A stretch of 64,000 bases of DNA from Pectinophora gossypiella (Eukaryota; Arthropoda; Insecta; Lepidoptera; Gelechiidae), in the NCBI RefSeq assembly GCF_024362695.1, contig NC_065406.1, positions 15,934,001 through 15,998,000 on the forward strand, in the 5' to 3' direction. Under the pieces are notes generated by a model, which was not told where the DNA came from, made no database searches, and worked only from the letters and a program-made list of their open reading frames with translations. A program made the translations under genes and the position numbers. This document shows, piece by piece, positions 1 through 13,200 of the stretch; positions within the stretch are counted from its first letter, which is position 1; each line of letters starts with the position of its first letter.

Positions 1-1205
1 TTAATCAAGTTTCAAATAAAGCTAGTAAACGATGGAAACCGCGGAAGCTTTCCAAGGTTACCCTTGACGGCTAAGAGAAGACCTCGTTTAAAATACTCCA
101 TTCATTCCAAGAAGTACATATACTTCGTGGAAATTCGCACTCAAGGGGAATGAGGGTTTTGTTTAAAGCCATGACTTGCATTCTTTGCACAATTCTTTCC
201 ATCATTCCGGTTTGGTGAATTTTGCGGTGGGATTCATGTGAAGCAATTTTTCGAGACAGTTTCCAGAAAAGCTTTTGAAGTTTTGATTAAAAGAATGACG
301 ATGTACTCTATGTCTACGACCCATTGTTGTCGTTTGTACAATAAAAAAATATGTTAGCTTCATTTTATTTTATTCTTCAATATTAGGCATCTTTCTTAAT
401 TTAAAAGCCACACTCTTTTTGGTAAGTATAGTATTTATAATTTATCGCTATTAAAGAGAATAGAATGTTCAAAAGTTAATTACTGTTAGAATTAAAATAA
501 TTGAATATTCAGAAGTAAAAGTTCTTTCAATAGATTGAATATATTATTATTATAAATTTTGTAACTAAAATAAAGGAAGTTTCGAATCCCAAAATTCAAA
601 ATTCAAAACCTGCAAAGGTGAATAGATAAATTCAATTTAAATTCCGAACTCGCTGAGCTTCACCAGTCCAACTATAGTTTCCTAAGCTGCTAACTATTTC
701 CCCGTGTCTGTTTATCTTGCGGATTAGTTTGATGAATGCATAACTGCGCATTTTGCAGTTTCGGCCTTGGTTCAACAGATAAGCTGCACTAACAGGTGTG
801 GGGATGGTACATTATCAGTGTGAATTCAAAATTTTAGTCTTGATTGGGAAAATTGTAGTAAGTTGTCAATAATCGATAAATTCAATTCTTTCTGACAAAT
901 TTGGTAAGTTTATATCAAAATGATTTTAAATTCACGAGTTTTTAATGGAAAACATATCGACGATGGTTCATTACCTGTGTTATTAGTGTGCAATAGAATT
1001 CAAAACCTTAATTTTATATAATGTTCTCACAAACAATCATGGACAAAATTATTTCCATATAATTAAAATAAGTGGTAATTCCATTTCGCTCGCTTCTTAT
1101 GACTTAGGAAACCTTATTTTCCTCAAATTCGGCTGCAGTTAGCCCATCGGTTCAGTTCTTAATTGGTGTTTTCCATAGCGCCTAGCATTTCAGCTAGAGC
1201 AAAAC
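1..1205. other. Upstream region, no gene recognised
   Basis: AT-rich sequence before the first recognised exon. It contains a possible splice acceptor (catttcag, ending 1193), so a 5' UTR exon of the MINDY-4-like gene may lie here or outside the window. I see no convincing coding exon, TATA box or repeat. Confidence 0.4.
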
Positions 1206-4200
1206 ATGAATAGTGAAAATATGGAAGAAGATATCCAGAAGGAAGAAGAGATCATAATTGAGAGAAAAAGCGAAAGAAATGAAAAAGGCGGTGAGTTAGA
1301 TTTATATGTATTTATACATAAGGCTTAGTACCATGTCACACACAACTTTATTGACAAATTGGACTGTAAGACACACTATATATCGTATAATAATTATGTT
1401 AATATGACAGGGTTCTAAACTGGGTAGGTATACAAAATTGCACATGATTGTACATACATAAACAAAAGCAAATATACACTTACTCCCATTGATAATATTT
1501 ACTTTGCTTAACCTGTTTGCTTACGCTATTGACAGTGCTCGTGATAGAGCCATAAGGAAGACAACTTGCAGTCAGTTTTGATACAAATTCCTAAGATTAA
1601 CATAATGATGTGTAGTGAGAGACAATCTAATACCCTAAGAAAAAAAAAATGATGGAAATAGTTCTTCTACCTAATGTTGATCCAACTGGTTTATCAACCC
1701 TGGTGTCAGGGTTATTATTGAGCCTACAGTCATGAGTAATATATTGTACCCACTTTAGGACTCTGTCGCACTAACATATTTGACATTTAGCGAGACTTAC
1801 AGTTTCAATTTGTCAAAAAAGTTAATGTGACATGGTACCAAAGTGTATACATATTAATGCTCGTGACCGTACATCAGTAAGTTGTAACCGACACCAACGG
1901 TTTAAGGTGCCTTCCGAAGCACGGATCATCTTACTTTACTTTTGGATAATCAGTTGATCAGCCTGTAATCTCAAAATTACAATTAAATAAACAAACTACG
2001 AATCATAAAAAAACATTGTGGTATGTCCCCACCGGGAATCGAGTCCGGGACCGGAGCCCGACGCTCAACCACTGGACCACAGAGACCGTTAACCCAACTT
2101 GTTATAAACGACACAATTCCTGAGTCTTATAAAAATGATAAATCCCTCTCACAGCTTTTACAACATTCCCGAAAAGAGGGTTAGCCGACTTCGTTAGAAA
2201 TTTTTGAATTGAATTCATATACTTATATAAATTAAAATATTAATCTACTCAAATCACCCAATTTCTCAAAACGTTGAAAATAGCGTATAGGCTATTGTTC
2301 TAATGCTCATACAAAATCTGTGTCAATATTTTATGATACCTATGTTTATGGTGATAGAATAGGCATTACTGCCTTCCACAGCAATTTGATAGACAGTTCA
2401 GATTGAAAACACTATGCTAACCACCTAAAACTACGAAACTTGAAAGAAAATTTTGAGCTTTTTGGCCTTCAGCAATTTTCTTTGTAAATAGCTGAAAAAT
2501 AACTATAAGATAGCTTCTAATTGGCTACTTGACAGTTGTAACAATAAATTATGAAATATATCGGATATGGTAGTTTATCATTTTAACCATGATAATCCAA
2601 TAGATTTTTAATTAATATCATTTTTAAATATTTTATTACAAATAAGTATGCGGGCGGCCATGATTGAGCTTCGTGTGACGTCACATATCACAATATAAAC
2701 AAAAACTATCTGTCAGGTTTCAAGTTATACTGTTTGACTGTTTCTTTGTACATTGAAACGTCACAGGGCAAAATGTCACGTCACCAACCGTTTTCGCACG
2801 AAATTTGAAATTAATGTGGAAAATTATATATTTTTTTCTATTATACCATATAAAGCTTCTACTAGAAAATAAAAATATTTCAAAAAGTATAAAATAAGCG
2901 TTTGTAAATTTTAAAATACTTATTCGAAAACTGTCAAGTAGTCATTGTAGTTAAGGTTAAGTAATTGGTTCAAATGTGAAAACTAAATCAAAACCACCAG
3001 TGCCACAAGTGTCGAAAGGTGATCTGTCCATACCTGACGACTATATCTCAATGGACTAGTAAGAGGTACATCATCAAAATAATTACCCACATCTCACACA
3101 GGTTTCTGTTAAACCAACGTGATAGGTGGTGAGCCGTATCGCCGTCTACAATCCTTGTTACAATGATTAAAATATGTTAAAAAGTTACTTACTCAAATAT
3201 TTACAAACCTCAACAATTCCAACCAACTTTACACCCCAAACAAACGATAACAAATAAATCATCTCTAAAAACTGTGAATAAAAACGGTAGCCATGTTTTT
3301 CAAAAACCGAACGCGGCGCCATATTTCAAAATGGCAGCATTATTACTTTAGCGCATGAAAGCTTTCTGTGCAAGTGTGACCTAAAAATAAAGGATTAATT
3401 TACTATAAAGGATGTTGCAGGAAGATTGTGAAAATCGGATAATTACAACTGAAGCTTAGTAATCGAAAAGATTATTTTTTTGTCATTGGTTAATACCACG
3501 GAAATTTCCTTACAACGGTTCTGACACATCACTTTTGGTTCGTCATTCGTCAATCGTCATTCATGCTCGCCTTTCTTTGAAACATCCTGGATTTGATCGC
3601 GGTACGTTCGCCTAGGTTCCTCTTCAGACCCTACTATTTACACCCGCATCATAAATCTTGTTCATTAATCTACTTTCTTTCATTCTTTCTACATGTCCAA
3701 ACTTTCTGAGCATTCCATTCTCAGTTCTCGTTTCTCCTTCTTCACTTAATTAAGATTCTATTTCTTGTTAAGATTTTATTTAATTAATCAGAAGGTAATC
3801 CGTAATAATGCGATTATTGGAATCAAGTATCAAAAATGTATAAGCGTTTATTATTAATATGCCAGATTCGACAATATTCCCGCGACATATTATATTCTAC
3901 ATTCCTTACCTACATACATCTAAAGCTGCATAGCCTTAATCTTGTTCGACGTTTACGAACATAGTTGCAAGTCTGAGATTGGATTTGCTAGGTTTATTAC
4001 CTAGTTTTTATTTACCCGGCCACATGAGGTAGAACGTGCCAGCTTAGTTTACCCGGGGGATTTCTAACTAATCTTCTTAGCAATACGGCTTTAAAGCTCT
4101 AAACATAGTCGTGAATAATTTTGTGCCGCCTCCACCGGCTTTGACTGCAGTTTGGAACTAAATTATGGAAACTTACACCTACAAAATTAATGTAAAATGA

Positions 4201-7200
4201 ACACATCAACTTATTTTACTACAATTATTACCTAATTAAGATAAGTAACTAAGAACGTCACATTCAGCAGAAGTGCGTTTTGGAGGTATGTGACCTGTAT
4301 TGGAGTAGTTCGAAGGTCAGACGGACAGTCGTTTCTGTAAAAAACCGGATAATGCTTGGGAGCTGATGATTAAGTGTAAATAAATGCCATATCCACAATC
4401 TCTGCCCTCGACCATGTTTTAACACTTACATAAACCCTATAGAATTCACGGTTACCATGCTTTATTTACCCCTTAGCAAGCATTTTCGTACTACCACCTA
4501 TACTGGTTTGACGTGTTGGTTATATAAGGTTTTATACAGACTTTTGTTCGATATAAAAACGGATTTGCCTTGAGAAAAGTGTTTCCGCGCATCACATTGC
4601 GGTTTCTCGTATATGTGAGTGATTTTCCATTAAGTATGCTTCAAGTTTGATTGACATATCGTGATTGAGTTCCAGAATTGTGTCAGTTGGATTTCAATGC
4701 AAATGTGTAGGTGAAATAGTGATTTTTGACGATGATAATATCAATTTTGTAAATGACGTGGGTTGTGTATGAGATGACGGGTGAATGTTGTTTAAAATAA
4801 AATAAAAAAGGGATGGAAGGTGATTTTATAGTGCAATTCAAGCTAAAGCAAGGTAAGAAATAGCAAAATGTTTGTTTCAATGTAGGTTTTGAATCGAGCA
4901 TGTAAAGTTTAGTACAAATACTGAAAAGAAACAATAAAGTTCTTTTTTCAAATCCAAAAAGGTGTTAAAATAGATAGCTTTTTGAAAAGTTGTAATGGCA
5001 TGTGTTTAGAACGTGTTTCAGTGTTGCTATGTGGAAATAAACTTTCCAAGTTTGTTCACCTAAACAGATAATAAAAAGTAGTTACGGTGGCAGTGAACTT
5101 GACGCCCGTAAAGATGGTATCCATGTAAATCAAACTTTATAACTTCTTTGTTTATCGCAGTTCTAAACGATGGAGAGGATAGTGAGAGAAAATTCTACTG
5201 CGTCGAACGAAGGTAATTTTTTATACAAACATTATTTTATCTGATCTATTTCCAACAGATATAACACAGGTACTCATCCGCAATATCATGCACAAATTTG
5301 TACAATAGTTAGAACCCTGTTGCATAAAGAACAAAACTGCGTATAGAACAATAACCCTTCGCCCCGCACCAATTGGTATCGGGTGCTGAGCTACATTTAC
5401 CTCACCCCCTCTGGGGGTTGTTACTTTAGTCTACATGGCCGTGAGCCCTTAAGGAGTAAGAGCGAGCTCGCGGACTGTCTGTCCCGCTCGCACCTACGCG
5501 GTAAGGCGGCACGCAAAAGAATGAAATTGTTGTATGTAGTGGACGTGGTGCGCTTAACAATACCAATAGTATGTAGCATTCCGTGGTTTTTGCATACCCT
5601 AACGGGAAATAGGCGTGATCTTATGTATATATATATATATATATATACAGACAAAGAAAGAAAAGAAGAAAGAAGAAAGTATGAATAAAAGTATAAGTAA
5701 AGTAAGTATGGAAGTATGTATGTGAGAAGGAGAAAGTATGGATTGGAAAATAATTAAAAAGAAAAGAAAAATTTTCATGAATTTTTTGACACGAAATTCC
5801 ACTTGATATCAACTCAGAATCATGGTCTGAATCAACCCTCTCAGTATTCGTTACGATGTCACTAACACCCAGTATATATATATATATATATATATATACA
5901 CTACCTATAGACTTTTCTTTTTCTTCTTTTCTTATAGACTTTTCGAGCCTTTGCTCTATTTATCGCACACTGTATCGATGTTCCCCCAACCAAACTTATA
6001 TTTTTATTTATTTCTCTCTGTGTTACATTGTTGTCGGATATTGAATGGAGCGGAAATTAGTTACTCACATGCCTTCACACAAAATAGGTTTACGATTTTT
6101 ATACACACCGAAATACACGATCATCATCTCCCTAGCATTATTTTTTCACAGGGTCCACTTATCTAACTTGTAGATATGGCAAGTCCGGTTTTTTACAGAA
6201 GCGACTGCCTGTCTGACCTTCCAACCCGCGAAGAGAAAACCAGCCCAGTACAGATTAAGTCACACACCTCCGAAAATGCATTTCTCGGGAATGTGGGTTT
6301 CTTCACGATGTCTTCCTTCACCGCTGAGCACGTGATAAACAAAACCAATACAATCATTGGTTTAGGCGTGTGCTGGATTCGAACCTGCGACCTCAAAATG
6401 AGAGGCAAGCGTTCTACCAACTGGGCTACCACGACACACAGAAATACACGACGAACGAAAAGATATTTAAAACACGGACCATCATCTTTAGTCCAAGTAA
6501 TTTTTGTTGTCGGAATTTTTCATGTAAGATTTTGAGTTTTTGCTGCGCCGCAATGTAAATAGAACACATACACATACATAAACTCACGCCCGTTATCCCT
6601 AATGGGGTGGGCAGAGCCACAAGTAATCAAAGACAACTTGCAGCCACTGTTGATACGATGTCGTAAGCTGGATATGATGAACCTTATGGTGATAAGGGAT
6701 CAGCCTATCGCCCATAACATTAGTCCATCATGTTAGAGGACACAATCCCTCTGTCGGTTTTTACGACATGCCCGGGAAGACAAGCAGCTGAACGTGTTCT
6801 ATGTTTTAATGTAAATAGAAAAACGCGAAAAGTCGCTTGACTTCGTACGTAATTAACTTACCTACGTGCAATGTTGTTGTACATGGATGGGTTTTATAAT
6901 ATTATCTTTTTATTTTAAGTTTGATTTCTACGCAGCTTAAAGCACAATATCGAATTGAAAATAATTTTATAAAACACAAAAAAATCCACTTTGACGTGAC
7001 TTATTGTAGATTTGCGGCAGATGGCAGTAACTACTTGGCCGGACTAATGGGGAGCGCTGAAGGCTCTCACCCGGTATAGTCTTCGTTTTATACTCGTTTT
7101 AAGGCGGTAATATAAGGCGGTTTATTGGTCATAACAAAATGACAAAATATATAAAAACAAAGTCATATTTTTATATAGTATTGTTCAATTCATGTGATCC

Positions 7201-10200
7201 AGCCGGTTTCGCCTACGGCAACTGCTTCAACTACGACATTCATGTGAACTTATAAGTGGCTTATATAGCTTTTTTTTTTTTGACGTGACTTATTGTAGAT
7301 TTGCCGCAGATGGCATTAACTACTTGGCCGGACAAATGGGGAGCGCTGAAGGCTCTCACCCGGTACAACGTTTAAGACAACAGGCCTGAGGGTGCCCAGT
7401 TGGGCGCGAACCTCGGCTCAGGGCGTCGTCTGAGAGGAAAAATTTGAAAGAATTAATCGACCCTAGTGGGTCGATAGCGATAAGCGCTGAATGAGGGAAA
7501 TCGTCGACCACGCCGGCGGGGTCGGTATCGGGGTCCTGAAGTGTTTGGTGTCGCGAGCTGATTGGCTGCCTCTATGGCTAGAGTCATCGGGTCGTCGGGA
7601 TCGTATAAGCTTATATAGCCAATCTTCTTGGGAAAGATCCTCGCACATAGTACATCTAAACACTTGATCACACAACAGGGACCAAAACGAATAAAACTCT
7701 GTATGAATGTGGTGTAAAGTTAGAATTACTTTATGAAATGAAACGGCTAACAACGCCGTAAATATTTTGCCAATATCAACGCTTTATGCTTATATTTTAT
7801 TATAAGTGTTACTTTTATGCTGGTTAGAAGCGTATGAAAATCATAGAACGCATTCAGATGCTTTTTCTTGGGTATGTTGTAAAAACAAACCGAGAAATAT
7901 GATTTTTCCAACGAGATATAATAAAATATAATACATCGTATATGCATATATAGTAGAACCATTTCGTTAATAAGCGGATGACTCATTCTATAAAAATATT
8001 ATATGAAAAAATACCAATGAAATCGTAAAGATAAAATTAATTGAATTACTGATTACTTTTGATATAGCTCAGTACAAAAAGTTATTTTTTATTTAATCAT
8101 TTTCCGTATCAATTGATACCTATCTTGAACCCCGATACCGGTCCCGCCGGCGTGGTCGACGATTTCCCTCATTCAACGTTTATCGCTATCGACCCACTAG
8201 GGTCGATTAATTCTTTCAAATACTCTTCCTCTGAGACGACATCTTGAGACGAGGTTCGCGTCTAACTGAGGCATGTTATCTTTTGTACCGGGTGAGAGCC
8301 CTCAGCGCTCCCCATTTGTCCGGCTAAGAAGTTAATGCTATCTGCGGCAAATCTACAATAAGTCACGTCAAAAAAAAAAGAAAAAATGATACGTATCTTA
8401 CAGTTACATTAGCAATGTAACTTCAATCCATATTAATGTTATAGGTAAAGGAACCGAATAACATCCCGTTCCTCACATATCCATTACGTTCCTATCACGG
8501 AACCAATCGAATTCAATATAGCACTGTCCTTGATGGAGCATGCAACACGAATGCAGGCATTATGGTTACTAGCTACACCCTCGATGCGGCAGTGGCAATG
8601 CCGAGTTTCAATAATGTCTTTTTTTTGTAATGCTGAATTTCAATCAGATAGGACAAGTAATTTATTTTAAACAATACTAAATATACAATTTATCAATAAA
8701 ATTATTATAAAAAACTTAGTCCATAAATAACCCAATATAATATATAATATTTTAAATATTTATTTCCCATATAAAGGGAATCGATATAAATAATGGAGCT
8801 TGAATTATTTTGGCTCCATAAGTAGATATTTTATTCATGTTTTAGATTATTAGAGATTATTATGAGTGAAATTAAATAAATTTCTTCAAGAAATAAATAA
8901 TTTTGAATTTATACAAAAAATCCTCAAGAATGACAGACTTGCCAGGCTGTTCCATAAAAAAATAGAGATGACGCGGTTTAATGTATTGTGATAATTAACT
9001 ATTTTCTCATTGCCCGGGTACATAATTAATCAAAATTATTATAATGTTATGGCAGACGCGACCCTGATACCAGGGTTGGTGAGGTTGGTAATCCACCTCA
9101 CAACCCACACGATAGGAAAAGAAGAAGAATAAGAATAATGGCAGACGCGTATATAAAATAATTATTCCTTGATATTTCGATCAGATACGTATAAAATTAT
9201 GTAACTACCTATAATTATTGCTTCACATTATTTTGATTAGAATATTAATGGATGGAAGATGTTTTGTGCCAGAGTGTAAACAAGGGTCATCATTTATACC
9301 CAAAAACAAAGATAAAATTTGCTTAAGTCTGTTATGCGTGAAATTAAAAAAATATATTTAGGTGTAAAATAAGCGAAATCTGTACAGCGCAATCTATATT
9401 TTTTTTTTGGAAACGTAGCCTAAATTCCCTCATTCTATATTTAAAAATTTCATTAGCGGATAATGAAGTAAATGGTCAAAATACGAGTGAAAGTTAAAAA
9501 TATTTATATAATGAAATATAGAAATATGGTATTAGATATAAATATTATTAAAGATAAAATATAATATCAAAAGTATTTTTAAATTTTATGATCACTTTAT
9601 GCTTACTGACATAAAGACTGTAATAAATAAAAATATCCTGTAAAAACTTTACACAAGCCAAAAGACGATTTAACAACTTTTGCCAACTTGTAACATTTTC
9701 TTTGATAGAAAATCAACTTTGTCGCGTTTAGAAAGATTTAGAATTGAAAATGGCTAAATTTCAATACGGTCTAGCGTCGCAGTGCTATAAAAGTTGATTG
9801 GAACGTGTGAGTAAACGCCTTTAATGCAGTTCACGTTTCACACCTAGCTACATAATGTCTTATAGAAGTGATATTCCTGACTTAGTACAGCGTTGAACTC
9901 ACGCGAAACAGTTGTTCCGATTAAACATTACGAGATATTCACAAATATTAATATTATTACCAATAAAAATCTATAATAATTAATTTACGTTTAAATAATA
10001 ATTATAACTTTTTTTTTAACTTATGATAGAACATTTTAAAACTTAAACGTTCTTCATTTGAATTTTTAACTTGGGAATATTGAAGCATGTTTCAAAGTTT
10101 TTTTGACATGTCCTAAAACTTTTGCCATAAACTTGTTCAGGCTATGCTAACATTCCCAATTATTTTTCTTAAGATTATAATTTCTTGATTATTAAGTTTA

Positions 10201-13200
10201 TTTTTAAACATAAAAATATAAAATTATTTATTTAAATTTATCTCAGTTACGTGACCGTACCGACTCTTGATTTATAAAACGAATAAGTACATTGTTGTAT
10301 TATATATAGGTACAAAATAACTAACCTATTCCATGTTACCTTCAAATAAACACCAACACGTAAACTACCTTTATAAGGTCATTTGGATCGTAAGTTTCGT
10401 CTTAATTCAAATACGGTTTACATAGCACGGTTGAGTAAGTTTTCATTCAATGGGTGTATGAAAACAGGTTTCGGCTCGTTTCGGTTCGGTTTCCCTCGTT
10501 ATCCTCAAGAGTACTTTAGAAGATAGTGCTTGAAAAGCCGGACACTACTCCAACGTTGTTAGTTGGAGAGATCCTTTAGAATTTGACTAAGAAACGGTTT
10601 TGTTGCGTAAAAAAATAAATATATTTTTACCTTAAAAAATAATGGATACTATTATTATTAATAACGTTCAAAGTATTTAAATAACTAACATTGCATTGCA
10701 AGATATTATATCTAATAAAAGAATATTAGAATCAAAAATAAAACTGAAGTGTTTAATTATAATTCAAGCAAGTGTCTACGAGTAAAAATGAGAAAATTTC
10801 TTGGGACGTCGCAAGAGGAGTGTTTCGGTTTGAATTATTTATATTTATTTAAACCGTGGTTGATGTCCGTTATCTATGCGCAGTGGGCTAAATGCTAATA
10901 GAATAACGCTATAAAAAATTAATGCTATGATATTAATTTGAAATAATTATTATTTCATTTCTTTTTTCTTTTTTTTGTACATACCTTACGCTCTTTGTGC
11001 TCAATAAAGCATATTTTATGCAGACTGCTATATATGAATAAATCCTTGGAAATTCATATTCGAATTCAACAATTCAAATGCGAATTCTCAAAACTTCTTG
11101 AATATTCTATCTTGAAGCAATATAGCGTAGTTATTGAATTCAACGGGGAATATTTTCTTATTTAGAAGTTTCTTGGACGATCACCTAGCGGACGCTCGAC
11201 AAAGCAAATAGGCGGCCATTGTTGAGCCGACAATAGCACGAATAAAGGAATCAAAATGGAATAATTCACTTTAAAATATAAGTATTTCAAGGAATTTTAA
11301 TCTAAAAATTAAACTTTCTTAGTGCTGTGACGACTTTTGTAAATAAAATTACTTATTATAATTCTTACTAAAAACTCCGTTTTTACATAATATAACATAG
11401 CATCATGCCTGTATCCCATCATGTATTGTAATTGTAAATTCAGTTTTAAAATATGAATTGTAATTGCAAATTCAAAAGGGTAATAAAATATTCGAATTCA
11501 AATTCATTATTTATCATATATCAGTGGTAAATTTTAATTTTAAGTAAGATAGTCTCCATTTTGAATGACATATCTCAAGTTACATTTTGGATTTTACCTA
11601 CTAAATATTACTCAATTTAACACAATAGATGTTTACACGTTTACAAGTCATATTGACCTCTTGGACTGCACAAGTTGAATATTGTAAACAATATGACGAA
11701 ATAATTAAAAAAAAATTGTTTTATTGGGAATAATCAATGTTCACGGCTCTACTTACTCAACAAAGTTGCAGAAAAAACGGTATACTCAAATATTACAAAG
11801 TTCTTGTTTGAAATGCGTTTATTTTTTTACAGAACGAGTACTGTATGCTCGTAACAAGTACCCGCCGGGGTCCAAGCCTGCGGTCGTAGGAGGCAAGCCC
11901 ATTACCGAAGAACTGGCTATGGTGAGTGTCCTTTTTTGTGACTTTTTCTGGGTTTGCCTCACATGTCATAAACTCATTTAAAACTATTTTGATAGGGTCG
12001 ATACGTAATTCAATGTTAAATAAGGTAAAAGCAAATACCTACCTTACCAATTTATTTTTCCTGAGATTTTGGCCGCGTTGCAGCGATCGCGCTTATTTAT
12101 TTATTTTTATTAAAAATAAGTACAGTACTTAATACATTTCATTTGCTTGTCATTGCGGAGACGTTGACAGTGTAACTACCCACTTCGTTAATACTATTTC
12201 AAGCCTATTTTCATTAACAGGACATAAGACCTGGAACAAAGTGATAATAATTATCTATGATCCAAACATGAATTAAAATTCAAGAAGTCGAATTCAGTGG
12301 TTTAGAGTCCGAGCTAGGATTGCTGAGATCAGTTATCAATCACCTCTTCCACCAGGAACTTCGCCTGACCATCTTCGGAACGGCGTCTTGTCCCCCGCGT
12401 GGAGAGTGGGTCCGTTCTCCCCTCGTCATGAGACCGGCAGACCAACCACTTGGCTACGGCCTCGCTGCTCCTCGTAACGGATGCAGGTAATGTTGTTTCA
12501 TTTAAAAGATGTTATATCCCTAGTGAATTGTGTTTGAAAATTGTGCTGTATATAGACAGCGACAGACAAATAAACCTGATAATGATTTTGGATGCGGATG
12601 TATGTAATAGGAGTTGGAAGAAGAAGGTCTAGGGATTCATACCGCGATCAAATCCAGTATGTTTTCAACAAAAGTAAGGTCAAGAGTACTGTAAACCAGC
12701 AAGCATGCATGAGAGTGGAGTCTGTTTCTGATTTGAAATGATATATAAACCTACCCCTACAAATGAAAAATAAAAAAACATCAAAATCGGACCTGTCCCT
12801 GGCAAGTTAGTTAGAAAGGTTCAGCTTTATAGACCACTATGAAGACACTATGGATATAGCAAAAGTTTTGTGTCAGGATCTTAAGAAAGTCTTTGAGAAG
12901 ATACGTAGCTTAATTTTAAGTATTTTTATGTAAAGTTGCTACTGATAGCTTTTTAGACGCAAACAATCCAAAGAAGTCACTAATGGGTTCTTTATATAAC
13001 TCATTACAGACTCAGATTATTATGAGACAAGGGGGGTTAAAATGGCCACATCAAAGCAATTCATTCATTTTTTGGTATTGCTCACTTACTTTTATATGCG
13101 CAAATGTCAAATTGCAATATTGCTTTATTAGACGAATTTCTTCGATGTGGCCATTTCAACCCCCCAGCTACGCCGTAGTAAACGTAAAATATAATCTATA

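Larger units (their letters stand above)
1291..11832. other. Intron 1 of the MINDY-4-like gene, repeat-rich
   Basis: A 10.5-kb intron. It holds a SINE interrupted by a MITE (1686-2093), a GC-richer dispersed repeat (5345-5620), (TA)n tracts at 5623-5648 and 5872-5897, an inverted-repeat MITE half (5775-5870), SINE fragments (6190-6440, 6585-6810, 7272-7620, 8128-8378), a decayed THAP-like fragment (9248-9361), and a truncated SINE with target duplication (9049-9149). The stretches 2100-5100 and 9400-11800 are AT-rich with nothing recognisable. Confidence 0.6.

Noticed and set aside
5161..5212. Possible extra exon of the MINDY-4-like gene (VLNDGEDSERKFYCVER)
   Set aside because: It has plausible splice sites and joins exon 1 in phase, but it ends in phase 2 and breaks the frame into the exon at 11833. 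Exon 1 joins that exon directly in phase (G|AA).
6176..6620. Overlapping frames on both strands
   Set aside because: They cover a tRNA-like SINE head and other repeat sequence.
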